This document shows positions 34,526 through 44,724 of a stretch of 45,000 bases of DNA, piece by piece. The translations under genes and the position numbers were made by a program. The stretch covers positions 3,363,511 to 3,408,510 of the forward strand of contig CAUJGJ010000371.1 of NCBI GenBank assembly GCA_963170055.1, given 5' to 3'. The stretch's first letter is position 1; each line of letters begins with the position of its first letter. The stretch comes from Halisarca cf. caerulea. Its lineage: Eukaryota; Porifera; Demospongiae; Chondrillida; Halisarcidae. The notes beneath the pieces were generated by a model, which saw only the letters and a program-made list of their open reading frames with translations, ran no database searches and was not told where the DNA came from.

Positions 34526-37500
34526 ATGGTTCGTTTGTGTATTATTTCTTGTAGGCTTGGTGGTTTTGTAGCATATGGAAAAGTGAATGCAAACAGTCTT
34601 CTATCCCTCCACCCCTATTCTACAACGATTGTGCTTCTGATAAGCACTGTGTGTTGTATACTTCGACCTGGTATACATAGATATAGTATTGTATCAATCG
34701 ATAATATACATGATAACGTGATTTGGTTTTCAATCGTATACCTCCTTTCTTTCTAGTCTGCCCCTCGAGAAAAGCTCTACAAGATTCTGGTTATTGGCGA
34801 TTTAGGGACAGGAAAGACGTCCATCATTAAGAGATACGTCCATCAGTGCTTTTCACCTCACTACAGAGCAACTGTATCCTAGCTCTCTTTCAGTTGTGAT
34901 TTGCACTCATATATTGCATGTTTCAATCATAGATATTCGACCCAGCATGGTGTTGGGTTGAGTATGTATGCTCCAATCATGTGTACATAGGTGCTTTATA
35001 GTCTCGCATGACCAGCCCTTTTCAACCTTCTGTATGAAGGAGAGGTTTGGGTCTGACAAAGGATCTAGGTTCTAAGTTGAGGGTCTGGCTATGTCAAACC
35101 GGGTGCTCTAACCTGTGACCCAGTGCTATGTGCATCGATTATGGACCCACAGGTGTCAGTGTTCCTGCTTGTGTAGGTGCATTAACAATATAAGGGTACT
35201 ATGTACATATATGGTGTACAGACAGACTTAGGTTGCATGTTGTTGATCTGGAATTTTTCAGCATAAAGTCATTTGTAAAAGCAGTTGGTTTTCTTATGTA
35301 CAAAATTTGTTTTGTACTCTATGGTCAAAAATATGCTTAGTGTTATCTTCTTTTGAGGGGTTTTCTTTATTGAAGAGTTCCTAAGCCAACAATAGATTGG
35401 AGTAGACTTTGCTCTGAAGGTTCTAAATTGGGATGCAAAGACTATTGTCAGATTGCAACTGTGGGACATCGCAGGTATGTATATAGTTAGTCATTAATTT
35501 TGTGCCTTTGTGATCATGCCAATAAGGTGTAGATAAATTGTTTTTTTTCCCCTACTTTGGTGATGGTGTGTAGGCCAGGAGAGATTTGGGAGCATGACAA
35601 GGGTGTATTACAAGGAAGCAGCTGGAGCTTTTGTTGTCTTTGATGTGACAAGAAGCTCGACGTATGAAGCTGTGAAAATCTGGAAAAAAGATCTTGATAG
35701 CAAATGTTTCATGACAGATGGGTCTCCTGTACCTGCAGTCTTATTAGGAAATAAAGTGAGATTTGTATTATTCACACACAATCCTGCACTGATGAATTAT
35801 GCATACATACGTATGTACATATGTAAGAGCAGAGATGTTCAGGTCCATTGCTTATGTTTGTTGTTACTCTTTTGGTGGTAGATTGGTTTGTTGCCATGTG
35901 TTCACAGTAGTTTTTGCTTGGTTGGGTGCTATATTAGGAATTCCGTGGGGAGGGGTGTGTGTGTGTGGCAAACTTTGGAATGGCTATTTAAAGGAGACAA
36001 CGTAGACTTGTGTAGCTTGCCTGTTTCCTTCTGAAAAAGGCTGTGCATGACATGGTGGTGGGCTGTGTTAGGCTAGAGATATGGCTTGCAATGTGTCCCA
36101 TATGTACGTCGGTGAATAAGGTGAGTCCAGGGCAACAAATCAGACAGGATAATAAACTGTGTTCAATCAGTAGGTGTATATATTGGGTATAGAGCTATGA
36201 AATAGATATTTTGCTGGTGTTAACTCACCATTGCTCTTGACAAGCATACACAGTACCTTCTCTACCATAATACTTATAGGTACAGCTGTATGTGTTTGCA
36301 CGTGTATGTATGTGTAAGTTTAGCCAACATTGTGGTGCTTGTGTTCTTCCTATTTCTTCTGATAGTGTGATTTACCTAGTGAAACACCAGGTGCTCAGCA
36401 AATGGAGGATTTTTGTAAGGAAAATAACTTTCTTGCATATTTTCCAACTTCTGCTAAAGAAGACTTAGGAATCAGTGATGCAGCCAGATGCCTTGTGGCA
36501 CAGGTGTGTGCAAGACATTTATGTGGCCTAATTTCCATACAATACAATTTTTTGTTAAGCATGCGCACCTCCTATAAATTGGTTTACCTATTATAGTTTT
36601 TCCTGCTGTTCTGTTTTTTTTAAGATTATAGATCTTAGTGTATAATTGACTGATGATCAAATGCTATAGAGTGTGTAGTGCACTCCTAGCTTGTGTGCTT
36701 CAAATCAGAAATACGTAATACACACCAACAATCATGTGGTGACCAACACTTATTATGTTTTTGTATTTACTGCACTTTGTGTGATTGCATGTACAGAACG
36801 ACCATGTGTGTTTCATCTTGTCCCACTTGTCTTGTCTTGTGCTCGTTTCATTCAATTGACATTATAACAAATGGTCACAGTTTTCTTGCAAACCCACATC
36901 TAATCATAGTGGTGACCCTGACATTCTCTTGCAAACCCACATCTAATCATAGTGGTGACCCTGACATTCTCTTGCAAACCCACATCTAATCATAGTGGTG
37001 ACCCTGACATTCTCTTGCAAACTCACATCTAGCCATAATATTATTGTTAACCCTGATGTTCTCTTGTGAACCTAAATCTAACCTTAAGCGTACAATGTCT
37101 ATTTCAGAGAGGTGTCATGTACTTATGTTTGGGAGAATAAACACACAGATGTAATTTACTAACAAGTAGCATATTATGTATGTATGTTGTCTGTGATCTC
37201 CTGTTGACTCTGCGAAGTTGTACTGTGTCCTTCAGGCCCGTAGGAAGCACTTCAAAAGTGAAGCGGCCACACTCACTCTCTTTGTGCCGATAGGGTACTA
37301 TGTGTATTCAATTTAAATCATGTAATCATCAAAAACAATTTACATCATCAGTCAAAATTGGCAACTTATGCAGTTTGCGGGTTCCTAGTGTAGTAGTCAT
37401 TGGCTAAAGGTTTCCCCTGATTAAATAAGCTTACCCTAATATCCTAACCTATTAATTTTTACCAGATCTAGTTTATCTGTTAACTGCTTTTGAACATTTG

Positions 37501-37928
37501 CACGTAATTTGCGTGATAGCGGACGCAAAGAAAGTAGTTTGATTCTGTACTTATATCCAATGATTCACTAAAGATTTTGAGATCAAATTAAGGGATACAC
37601 TTACCACTTAGGTAGTGGTCTAAAAGTGCAGCGGCCATAGCTGCTACAGCCGCTGCCCTTCCTATGGCCCTGTCGTTTTAGGGATTGGGTACCATTGACA
37701 TATTATACGCACCGTTGTATTTTGATGTCTACCTTTTATATTAGTACAGTTTTGGAGTTTATATTCCACTTGCTCATTCATTGCAAATTTCACTATGACT
37801 TTGTGCATTTAAAGATACTGAAACGTGAGGAAAATTTTGATGGAGTTGTAGAAAATGACAAAGAAGGTCAAGTAAGGTTAGAGGAGCCAGCTCCGAAGAA
37901 GCAAGGAGGATGTTGTGGGAGATCGTGA
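34526..37928 (+). CDS. RAB32: Rab32/38-family small GTPase
   Basis: Exons read with confidence: 34757-34873, 35396-35474, 35574-35755, 36366-36503, 37815-37928 (209 codons plus stop). The first exon is uncertain. ATG at 34526-34528 followed directly by GT would give MSAPREKLYK in phase, but GTTCGT is a poor donor. Motifs: P-loop GDLGTGKTS, effector region ATIGVDFALKVLNWD, switch II WDIAGQERFG, NKCD, TSAK, and a C-terminal dicysteine (GGCCGRS) for prenylation. WDIAGQE (Ile-Ala in place of the usual Thr-Ala) and GVDFALKVL are marks of the Rab32/38/29 group, which acts in traffic to lysosome-related organelles and at mitochondria. The length matches the family. Intron 5 contains a 43 bp tandem repeat. 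Rab38 is the alternative name, since the two diverged within vertebrates. Confidence 0.9.
36884..37075. repeat. 43 bp tandem repeat, 3 near-identical copies plus a degenerate fourth
   Basis: The unit beginning TCTTGCAAACCCACATCTAA occurs at 36884, 36927 and 36970 without change. A diverged copy starts at 37013 and a trace follows at about 37062. It lies in an intron of the Rab gene. Confidence 0.93.
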
Positions 37929-39760
37929 ACTTACTTATAGCATTTCCCGATAACAGTGTTTCATTTAATTTTTTTACTTTTATTATCTATTGCTGTAATT
38001 GTGACGTATGCAGTCTTGAGTATTATCATTTAATTGATATATAATTGTCAGCAATATTGCAATATTGTTATAATATAATGTATTTGTTGAAAATTTATGT
38101 TCTTAGCATTAAAATAATATTCTAGGGTTATCGTTGATCGATAAAATTAATATAATACTGTACCTGCAAGAACAAATGTATGATCACAATTTGTAGATAC
38201 TATAATATGTATTATATCATCATATATGCAATTATGGCATGCTATCCACTGCATGGATGGATCCTTATATATTCTAATTAATGCAAGACCTATAAAAATA
38301 ACTCATTGAGAACTAAAATAAACTTTATATAACTCGTGGCATACACATTATTATAAATATTTACAGACGTATTATGCATATTATTATTATATGTTATTCT
38401 TCTTACTCTGAAGTTATATATATATTATTATGAAAAATGTATTGCAATCATTGCTCTCCTTTATTTTATGCATTATATAACATTAAGTGCATCAGCAATA
38501 AGTTCAGATCCATGGTCAACAGGACATGATTTTTTTTACATGCATAATGTTATTATATTATATATTAAACTTAAGAAGAATAAAGAACCTGCTACAATTA
38601 TAAGTATTCACCCTCCCTGCTGTCCACCTCCATGAATATCTGAGTATAATACCGAATCAGATGTATCCCATGTCATTTCCATTCCTGATCACTTTGCTTG
38701 TTTGTACAACAATCTAGGACAATCTTATTCTTAGCTCTGTCCTTTTCTTTTTATTTAGTTTGTTTTCTTTCTCTGCTGTACTTATGCCGAGGTCAAGGGT
38801 CAGTTTTGGCCAAGACCAGAAATAAATTCTATCTATTTATCTATTATATACTCTATGTAAAATAATTATATGGAATATTGTCCATTGCATGCATGTATTA
38901 TACACCTAGCTACACTGATTTTGTATTACAGATAACACATCTCATACAGGATATTAGGCCACACAAAGTAAATAATATGTTTCTGGTGTAGACCATCTTT
39001 GTAAATTGACCAGGCCAACTAGGTTTTATCTTATTTTTTCAATCCAGTCAAATGCATTTATGCAAGTATATTCTGTATACAACTGTGAACTGATACTATA
39101 ATGTAAACACAAATGTTGAAGGAAAGCAAGTTGAAAGGTACTAACTTATAAAGCACAATTAGATGGGGTCTGGAGTGCATGTCTGTATGGAACCACACAA
39201 CCGTTAGTCCCACAATAACACAATGGTTGTGTTTGCGTTCATGCACAAGCTTTACTTGATAGTTTACAATATTTTGGTCAATTAAGGTTGGAACCCAGCG
39301 TGCTCACTATTTTCTTTCCCCACAATTTTTTGACAAGGAAGGGGACCAGAAACATATAATTAATTTTGTATGGCCTTAGGTATCTACCATCAAACATCAT
39401 TTAGACAAAATTGAGGTGACCCGAAAATACATTATTATAATTATTAGTTTTCATTATCGAAGCTCTTATGTATTCTAACCAGGATGTACATAATTGATAT
39501 GCAGTACTGCATGTATAGTCAACCAAACAGTGCTTTGAAACTAGCTAAGCAGAGATTAGTCTTATAAGAGTATTCTTAATTAACAAAGTTCTACTGTACT
39601 ATTGATAGTTAATGCATCTCAAAACAGACAACAATAAGAATCTAACCAAATATTTTTAGAGAACATGTTTTATAATTATAAACACATCATGACTTCAATT
39701 ATCAATGTATAGAATTATTATTTAACATGTACCATACCTAAGTTTAGACTAAAAAAATGT
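37929..39760. other. AT-rich spacer after the Rab gene, with a possible retroelement 3' end
   Basis: No gene was recognised. At about 38605-38850 a less AT-rich stretch ends in AGACCAGAAATAAATT followed by TCTA/TTTA repeats. This arrangement resembles the 3' tail of a non-LTR retrotransposon (weak evidence). The rest is AT-rich without visible structure. Confidence 0.4.
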
Positions 39761-40764
39761 TTAATTGACTGGTTTCATTTTCTTTTCGTAGGCCATTTTA
39801 CACATGTTGCACAACACTTGTGCTTTAGGGCAGTATTTATCCATCATTCCTTTGGTGTATTCCCAATCAAAGTTACTTATAATTGTATGATACTTGAATA
39901 GTTCATCATCCTCTGCTACTCAACTTCACGTATTCAGCTAGCTCCTTCGGATCAGAGAAATTACGAGGATCAATAAAGGGGTGGTTACCAGGGACCCAAT
40001 CGTAGATGTCAGGAGGACCCAAGTACACAGGAATGGCTCCACCGCTATATGCCTGCCATATCTTGATTGATATGTAGTCTTGTTGGATTATGTTCTCAAA
40101 TGTGAGCATCATTTGATATGATTGTAGAGTGTTTCCAGCAATTTCAATGAAGTTATCAGAAAAGCAAGTATCTTTAACTTTAATGTTATGGAAGTATATT
40201 CTATATGAATCAATATGAATGTACTTCATGAGTATAGTTTGCACGTGGTATTATTAGGCAAATGGCAGACTAAAACTGTACCTGGATAAAACATACCCGG
40301 CCGTACGAATATCATACTTTGCAAAAGAATCTATTGACTCCAAGTAGATAGATACCATCTTCAGATTATGTTTGTCATGACACTGCAGAAGGTTAGGAGG
40401 TTCAGCATTGTATGTTCTGTTGGGATACAATGAGTTCGGATGCAGTGTACCAGTGGATCTAATGGATAGTAATGACTGTGTGGGTGGTGCATATATTTCT
40501 AATTGGAGACCTGGGATACAACAGCTCCAAGAGTTCTAATAAGCTTCCCAAGAGCTGACTTAAGCATGTCTATATCAAGAGATTTTGTTATCATGGAGCT
40601 TTGCACAATATCTTGGTCAAAATATCGATACTCACAGAGAAACTTCAGAACAATTATACCGTACATAAGAACAGCAACAGAAAACATGAGGCATGCCATT
40701 GTTCTCAGTCTTAGTCTTGACATACTTTCCATAACTGCCACTACATCAAATTCAGAGCAGATCT
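39761..40764 (-). pseudogene. GT10 alpha-1,3-fucosyltransferase-like relic
   Basis: Four pieces on the minus strand, in order. At 40764-40499 there is a possible exon with MESMSRLRLRT and a membrane anchor (MACLMFSVAVLMYGIIVLKF), as in type II Golgi enzymes. At about 40512-40297 there is a piece with MVSIYLESIDSFAKYDIR, in a different frame. At about 40246-39917 lies the catalytic core: LMKYIHIDSY, LTFENIIQQDYISIKIWQA, GGAIPVYLGPPDIYDW. At 39916-39761 is a C-terminal piece with CPKAQVLCNMCK, again shifted by one base. The middle of the donor-binding domain is absent, and in-frame stops lie between pieces 2 and 3. A functional enzyme would transfer fucose from GDP-fucose in the Golgi. It looks like a pseudogene, though sequence errors or unseen splicing cannot be excluded. 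Confidence 0.75.
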
Positions 40765-40851
40765 AGAAGGAGCGAGGCAACATGCAGAATTATATATCTA
40801 GAGATGAATAGGTAAGATCAGATGCCAATATATAGTGAGGCCAAAACCAAG

Positions 40852-41009
40852 TACAGTGAAACGATCTGTAATCTGACACCTAAATAATCTGACATTCTCT
40901 CTAATCCGTCCATTTCATGAGATACAGTGATCAAACTGAAGTGTGCTAAGACTTACTCCAAAATTTGACAACCTCCCATTGAGTGTTAGATTAGAGAGGA
41001 TTCACTGTA
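40852..41009. mobile_element. CAGTGGAACC-family MITE copy
   Basis: The left end TACAGTGAAACGATCTGTAA pairs with the right end TTAGAGAGGATTCACTGTA. It is 158 bp. Confidence 0.75.
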
Positions 41010-41248
41010 TTATGAACAAGATCCTAGCTCATGCACCCAAATGATGGGGTACACATATTCCATATAAAGATTGATAATTGTCATGAGGCCTTATAATAGT
41101 ATTAATTTTGGAATCATGAAAATTCTTCTATAAATGTACTGCAGGAAGTGAAGCATGTCTTAATTAAAGACCACTTGCATATAGTGGTTGCTCCATAGGC
41201 TGTCAAAGCACTACATGCAAACTATCGTATATTTTACTGTGATAAGAA

Positions 41249-41425
41249 TACAGTGGAACCCTGTTAACAAATGCAAGCGCACTCGAGCACACTGAACGCA
41301 AAATTTTGGTTAACATGAAAGCAGAATTGACCCTTTTAATGCCTTTAGTATTCCTAATTGTTCTGATAACATGAACACTATTCATCAGTCCCTTGAGAGT
41401 TTCATATTAAGTGGGTTCCACTGTA
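41249..41425. mobile_element. CAGTGGAACC-family MITE copy
   Basis: The ends TACAGTGGAACCCTGTTAAC and TTAAGTGGGTTCCACTGTA are inverted repeats. It is 177 bp. Confidence 0.8.
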
Positions 41426-41678
41426 ACTGAAATATAGTGATAACAATAATATATATTAGCAATTCATGAAGTTTAGAATTGTCAAAACTACCCATTATAG
41501 ACTCATGTCCCACAGGCCCCCCTGCAGCTAGAATACGTAGTGATGCACTGATAATTGCACTGATTCTTCATAGCATGCCAGTTTAATTTGGAGTAATATA
41601 TTTGCAACTACAATTCATATCCATAGCCACAGATTAAATTTTGGTTCACCCTCCTGCATGGCAGATCTACACACCCGT

Positions 41679-41920
41679 AGGCAGAAATTTGTCAAGGGGG
41701 GTTCTTTTCCCTGATGCATGTGGGCATATATATGACATTGTTTCAAACTGAAAGTAGACACAAGCTTTTGCATGGTTTACTTAATTATTAGTGATTGTAG
41801 ATCTCTATCATTTTCTGCTTAGGTTACAGACACGGAATAGAGGCACGTCTCTACCAAATATCTCTAAGAACCCCTCAAAACCCCACCACCACCCCCCCCC
41901 CCCCCTGCCTACAGGCCTGA
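41679..41920. mobile_element. Transposon-like relic with poly(C) tract
   Basis: CCCGTAGGCAGAAATTTG... with GGGGGGTTCT on the left (41680-41706) is roughly mirrored by AGAACCCCTC...CCTGCCTACAGGCC on the right (41868-41920). A run of about 14-15 C, preceded by CCACCACC, lies inside the right end. Confidence 0.5.
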
Positions 41921-41926
41921 TCTACA

Positions 41927-42112
41927 TACAGTAGAACCTCTTATAATATATTCCCCTAATAGCAGAAACCTCTCTATAGCTGTTAAACATACTGCTTTTG
42001 TTGGTCTTACTAGATTGCTATGTGTATAAATAGCTGCTGAATAGCGAAAACCTCTGTATAGCAAACTGTTTATCAGTTCCCAAAATATCCATTATAGAGA
42101 TGTTCCACTGTA
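41927..42112. mobile_element. CAGTGGAACC-family MITE copy
   Basis: The left end TACAGTAGAACCTCTTATAA mirrors the right end ATTATAGAGATGTTCCACTGTA. It is 186 bp, directly beside the poly(C) relic. Confidence 0.8.
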
Positions 42113-43351
42113 TAACTTATGCACTTCAAACATTTTTTTAATTTACATCCGATTCATATAACATAACCAATTAAAACATACTGGTACCTCAAAGTAGCTT
42201 GTCCACTTGGAAGATAGTATCATACATAGCCTTATTTGCTTGGGCCTTTCATGATTTTCTTCACTGTAATCTCCCCTGTGTCCTAGGATCTTTTGTCTAT
42301 CACACTAAATTCACTTTACAAGCTGTCAAAATTCACTTTTCATGGAATATTTAATGTCAATTCAGTTAAAAATAATTGCAACTTTTCCTAATAGTATCAT
42401 CAACAAATCACTATCAACGTAAGGTAAACTACTTACTTATGCACATAATAATCATTATGACAAGTGTCCTGGAAAAATGTGCCCATGAATGCCCTGTAAA
42501 CACTGTTCTATTCTTTCCTACAAATCATTGACAGGTTGATCGGGATTGACAACTATGATGAACATGATCACTTGATATAGCACAACAAACTTCATTCATG
42601 CTAATTAAAGTTAGTATATTTAGAATATTGGAATTGACTGAAGTTTAATGGGAAAACTCATGCTATGGGCATCTCTTCAACCTGTGTTAGACATTATTAC
42701 AACGTAAGCACTCTAGTATTGATCCATGCAGGATTAATTTGGCTTTGCCTTTAGAGATTCTGAATTTCTTTGGATTAGTTTGTCATATCAAAAAAGAGAG
42801 ATCATATATGATTAACTACAAAGAGGCTTAGTATGTGAGTAAAATTACTTACCTTTGGGATGTTTGGTGCAATATAGTCCAACAGGAACCCATTCTTACC
42901 ATTCTGTGTCTTCAGGCAGATCAACAGGACAAACTTCAGCATTCACGTACTGCCGTGACAGTGACTTCCTTACAGTACAAGACTTACCGCTTTCCTCTAC
43001 CAATGCTTTAAATATAATTTGTTTGCTTAAAGGGATGACTATACTTCTCAAGAAAATTTGAACATTAATTGTTTCTGTTCCTTTTGTTGTTTATATATGG
43101 AATTTACACAACTGTTTTTCTCCTGATTGCAAGTACTTTCTACTGGGTTTGAATTGTCTATCATATAACATGTTTCTAATTGTACAGACTGCTGCATGTG
43201 CATATATCAGTGCTTGCGTTTTATGGTTCAATACTTGTGATAATACATGTGTCAGTTGAGACACACTTAGTTTGCATGTGATGTGGTTTTTAACAGAATC
43301 GAGACAGTCCCGTGTGCATGTCATAATTAATTATTGTGCTGACTCACCAAA
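42113..43351. other. Spacer upstream of the dipeptidase gene; possible minus-strand exon
   Basis: Mostly AT-rich and featureless. On the minus strand a short stretch ending at 42855 encodes NGKNGFLLDYIAPNIPK before a consensus GTAAGT donor. It would join in phase to the acceptor at 40764 in front of the fucosyltransferase-like anchor exon. I do not recognise the peptide, so this is only a candidate 5' exon of that relic. Confidence 0.25.
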
Positions 43352-43387
43352 ATGGCGGATGATATAAGCCGACTCATGTACATGTAA
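43352..43387 (+). other. Small upstream ORF or short first exon before the dipeptidase gene
   Basis: AAAATGGCGG is a strong initiation context. It opens an 11-codon frame (MADDISRLMYM-stop) ending 25 bases before the dipeptidase ATG. The last codons overlap a consensus donor (AT|GTAAGT), so it could instead be the first coding exon of another transcript. The two readings cannot be separated from sequence alone. Confidence 0.35.
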
Positions 43388-43412
43388 GTTCTACATCATC
43401 GAGCGCATAGCA

Positions 43413-44195
43413 ATGGAGTCAAAGGCTATTATGACTTTCTACCGCTCTCTAGTCCTCCTGCTATCCCACTTTGTTAATGTGTATTCGACTTGCTCCGGAT
43501 TACCAAGTTCCTTCATATCCTTAGGAGACCTGGACTCGGGGATCATCGTCGAAATGCGCTACGCTGGATACCATAACTTCGTTGGCCACCCTATCAAGGA
43601 TTACATCGATCCAGTCTGTATCCTTACTTCACCAGCTGCTAAGGCTCTAGTAGCCGCTCAACAAAAATTCCTCTCCATGAGTCCCTCGTATACTATCAAA
43701 GTGTATGACTGCTACCGACCTCAGTCAGCCGTTAACGAGTTTGTTCAGTGGTCCATGGACCCCCATGACACAAAAATGAAGAAAGAATTTTACCCCTCGC
43801 TCAATAAGAGTTCTCTCTTTCCGGACGGCTACATAGCAAGAAAGTCGGGCCACAGTAGAGGGTCAACGATGGACCTAACAATTGTCCCAAACCCCCCTCC
43901 TTCAGAAGAGAAGTATGTACCAGGTCAAGAACTTTGTCCTTGCTACAATCCTTTGCCCAATCGATTTCGTGACAATAGCATTGACATGGGGACTGGATTC
44001 GACTGCTTTAGCCCTCTTGCTCACACTAATAATTCCAACGTGACAGATGACCAACACAAACGCCGTATGCTTCTGAAAAACACTCTTGCTGACTTCAACT
44101 TCACCAACTATGTAAATGAGTGGTGGCATTATACATTGGACAATGAACCTTATCCAAATACGTACTTTGACTTTCCCGTTCAGTGCAAAGTTTAA
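43413..44195 (+). CDS. Secreted D-Ala-D-Ala dipeptidase, VanX/DdpX type (peptidase M15D)
   Basis: A single uninterrupted 260-codon ORF. The M15D family splits D-alanyl-D-alanine with a zinc ion. Every signature is present: Arg102 in YDCYRP (substrate Arg), His147 and Asp154 in SGHSRGSTMD (zinc ligands), DMGTGFDCFS at 191-200, and Glu236/His239 in EWWHY (catalytic Glu and third zinc ligand). The N-terminus has a hydrophobic core (SLVLLLSHFVNVYS, residues 12-25) like an export signal. There are seven cysteines after it and four N-glycosylation sequons (N131, N206, N209, N229), as expected for a secreted animal protein. The body is longer than bacterial VanX (about 200 aa), with an insert around 158-186 rich in Pro and Cys. 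The ATG at 43413 is the first in frame; Met7 is an alternative. It has no introns, while the confident neighbours have many, which suggests gene transfer from bacteria followed by adaptation for secretion. Confidence 0.93.
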   Translation: MESKAIMTFYRSLVLLLSHFVNVYSTCSGLPSSFISLGDLDSGIIVEMRYAGYHNFVGHPIKDYIDPVCILTSPAAKALVAAQQKFLSMSPSYTIKVYDCYRPQSAVNEFVQWSMDPHDTKMKKEFYPSLNKSSLFPDGYIARKSGHSRGSTMDLTIVPNPPPSEEKYVPGQELCPCYNPLPNRFRDNSIDMGTGFDCFSPLAHTNNSNVTDDQHKRRMLLKNTLADFNFTNYVNEWWHYTLDNEPYPNTYFDFPVQCKV

Positions 44196-44198
44196 TGA

Positions 44199-44484
44199 TG
44201 TAGATGTGTGCACCAGTTAGTATGTGTGTTGTACTATAGCCTGTGATCACAACTGTTGGTATCATTGTTTGTTTCCATTGATGTACATTATTTCTTAATG
44301 CTACATTTCTAAATCCGGCCTTGTTGTTTATTTCTAATCACAAAATAGATGTTGATTAGTATGTAGTACCCACTTATGTGTGTTGTTAAGGGATATTTGT
44401 ATGTTGAAGTACTTTTAATGACATACCCTTTGCATCTGAAAAGCATATTGAGAATATTCCATCATATTAATTTTATGAGATGAT
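44199..44484. other. 3' region of the dipeptidase gene
   Basis: AT-rich, with no coding signal. No canonical AATAAA was seen on the plus strand close behind the stop. Confidence 0.4.
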
Positions 44485-44724
44485 GTTCCGGCTGTCTTTG
44501 TATATTATATTATAAGGATTAGAAACTATATTCCTTTGTCAAGAATATCAAGACTGTTCAACGTACGGGTCCTGGAGGGTTGGTGGTTGGTGTACCTTAT
44601 TATAGCAAAGCAATGTTAAAACATAGATGATATGTCGGTATTACTTCTACTGTTGTCTTGATATTCTTGACAAAGGAATATAGTTTCTAATCCTTATAAT
44701 ATAATATACAAAGACAGCCGGAAC
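44485..44724. repeat. Perfect 70 bp inverted repeat with 100 bp loop
   Basis: Arms 44485-44554 (beginning GTTCCGGCTGTCTTTGTATA) and 44655-44724 are exact reverse complements. It lies about 290 bp downstream of the dipeptidase stop codon and may be a fold-back transposon. If transcribed it would form a long hairpin RNA. Confidence 0.95.

Noticed and set aside
34526..34756. 89-codon plus ORF 34487-34756 as the N-terminus of the Rab protein
   Set aside because: It is in another frame, has no similarity to Rab N-termini, and ends at a stop just before the acceptor at 34755.
36884..37012. Possible CRISPR-like repeat in the Rab gene
   Set aside because: It is a direct tandem 43 bp repeat without spacers.
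43413..44195. The dipeptidase as bacterial contamination
   Set aside because: The ORF is continuous with eukaryotic repeats and spliced genes in one sequence, its 3' flank is AT-rich host-like DNA, and it carries sequons and extra cysteines. Assembly error is still possible and is listed under checks.
43902..44213. 103-codon minus ORF
   Set aside because: It is the antisense shadow of the dipeptidase ORF.
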